In this document: piece by piece, positions 5,772 to 6,012 of the stretch
Layout: every line of letters starts with the position of its first letter
Position numbering within the stretch: the first letter of the stretch is position 1
DNA from: Gammaproteobacteria bacterium
Lineage (GTDB): Bacteria; Pseudomonadota; Gammaproteobacteria; SZUA-229
Assembly: GCA_021768055.1 (NCBI GenBank)
Contig: JAASSE010000074.1
Coordinates: 1-6,012 of the forward strand
Length of the DNA stretch: 6,012 nt
Direction: 5' to 3'
Program-made: the position numbers and the translations under genes
The notes under the pieces: model-generated
Told to the model about the DNA's origin: nothing
What the model saw: the letters and a program-made list of their open reading frames with translations, nothing else
The model's database searches: none

Positions 5772-5799
5772 CTCACCACTCGCCACTCATCCCTCGCCC
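5772..5799. repeat. Degenerate heptamer repeat, consensus CTC-R-Y-C-M (4 units)
   Basis: Four consecutive 7-base units start at 5772, 5779, 5786 and 5793: CTCACCA, CTCGCCA, CTCATCC and CTCGCCC. A fifth, weak unit begins CTG at 5800. This is a different heptamer from the CTAG array on the other side of the SRP RNA gene. It lies between the SRP RNA promoter and the hemC start. Confidence 0.65.
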
Positions 5800-5802
5800 C
5801 TG

Positions 5803-5808
5803 TAGAAT
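5803..5808 (+). promoter_or_regulatory. Candidate hemC -10 element
   Basis: TAGAAT ends eight bases before the hemC ATG, so transcription would begin at or within a few bases of the start codon. No convincing -35 hexamer is seen at the usual distance, where the heptamer repeat lies. Confidence 0.35.
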
Positions 5809-5816
5809 GCCGCCCC

Positions 5817-6012
5817 ATGAAAAAGCTTCTCCGCATAGCCACCCGCAAGAGCCCACTCGCCTTATGGCAGGCCGAACACGTCAAGGCCCGCCTGCAGCAA
5901 GCCCATCAAGGCCTCGAAGTCGAACTGGTGACCATGACCACCCAGGGTGACAAGATTCTTGATACACCGCTGGCCAAGATCGGCGGCAAGGGTCTGTTCG
6001 TAAAGGAGCTGG
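5817..6012 (+). CDS. hemC: Hydroxymethylbilane synthase (porphobilinogen deaminase), 5' part only
   Basis: The first 65 codons are present before the window ends. The translation starts [20 protein letters not shown] and continues with [22 protein letters not shown] (residues 44-65, given here as [11 protein letters not shown] and [11 protein letters not shown]), both strongly conserved N-terminal blocks of HemC (E. coli: [14 protein letters not shown] and [22 protein letters not shown] in the same order). R10, S12 and the KGLF/KEL block belong to the substrate and cofactor-binding face. The enzyme joins four porphobilinogen molecules into hydroxymethylbilane on a dipyrromethane cofactor, for haem and sirohaem. 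The ATG at 5817 matches the family start; no Shine-Dalgarno sequence precedes it (the stretch before is GCCGCCCC). The gene is divergent from the SRP RNA gene. Confidence 0.95.
   Translation, partial: MKKLLRIATRKSPLALWQAEHVKARLQQAHQGLEVELVTMTTQGDKILDTPLAKIGGKGLFVKEL

Noticed and set aside
5604..5884. Two minus-strand open frames of 60 and 62 codons over the SRP RNA and the start of hemC
   Set aside because: They overlap a structural RNA and its promoter, and a conserved gene on the other strand; no protein-like features.

Overview
The window looks like a chromosomal segment of a gammaproteobacterium of moderate GC content. The evidence is a dnaX–ybaB(ebfC)–recR operon with a 4.5S-type (short bacterial) SRP RNA just upstream of it, a hemC with an E. 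coli-like N-terminus ([14 protein letters not shown]), and a secreted di-haem cytochrome c. No genus can be named from sequence alone. A respiratory or chemolithotrophic lifestyle is possible from the cytochrome/DUF302 operon, but that is inference.

Left end (1-730, + strand): the 3' part of an RsbW/SpoIIAB-like anti-sigma kinase (GHKL fold) is followed by a complete STAS anti-sigma-factor antagonist, so this is the tail of a partner-switching module. It ends in a perfect bidirectional hairpin terminator shared with the convergent operon.

752-2411 (- strand): a two-gene operon with a 4-base ATGA overlap encodes an exported di-haem cytochrome c fused to a C-terminal DUF302 domain, and an exported stand-alone DUF302 protein. 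A perfect FNR/Anr-type palindrome (TTGAT-N4-ATCAA) lies about 60 bases upstream of its most plausible transcription start, which suggests oxygen-responsive control.

2436-5430 (- strand): a HINT-type HIT hydrolase, RecR, YbaB/EbfC and DnaX. dnaX, ybaB and recR are tightly packed (gaps of 4 and 26 bases) and link replication, nucleoid binding and recombinational repair. dnaX has an in-frame A-AAA-AAA slippery run exactly where the gamma-homologous part ends, so a short gamma-like product by frameshifting is likely.

5431-5816: a non-coding block with the SRP RNA gene (- strand) flanked by two different arrays of degenerate 7-base repeats, one of them CTAG-rich in strict register over 84 bases. 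An 11-base inverted repeat joins the edge of that array to codons 4-9 of dnaX. Right end (5817-6012, + strand): the start of hemC, divergent from the SRP RNA gene, possibly on a leaderless transcript.

Most of the window is ordinary core genome. The points worth a second look are the heptamer arrays, the dnaX slippery site and leader inverted repeat, and the FNR-box/DUF302 cytochrome operon. No wholly new system is evident.
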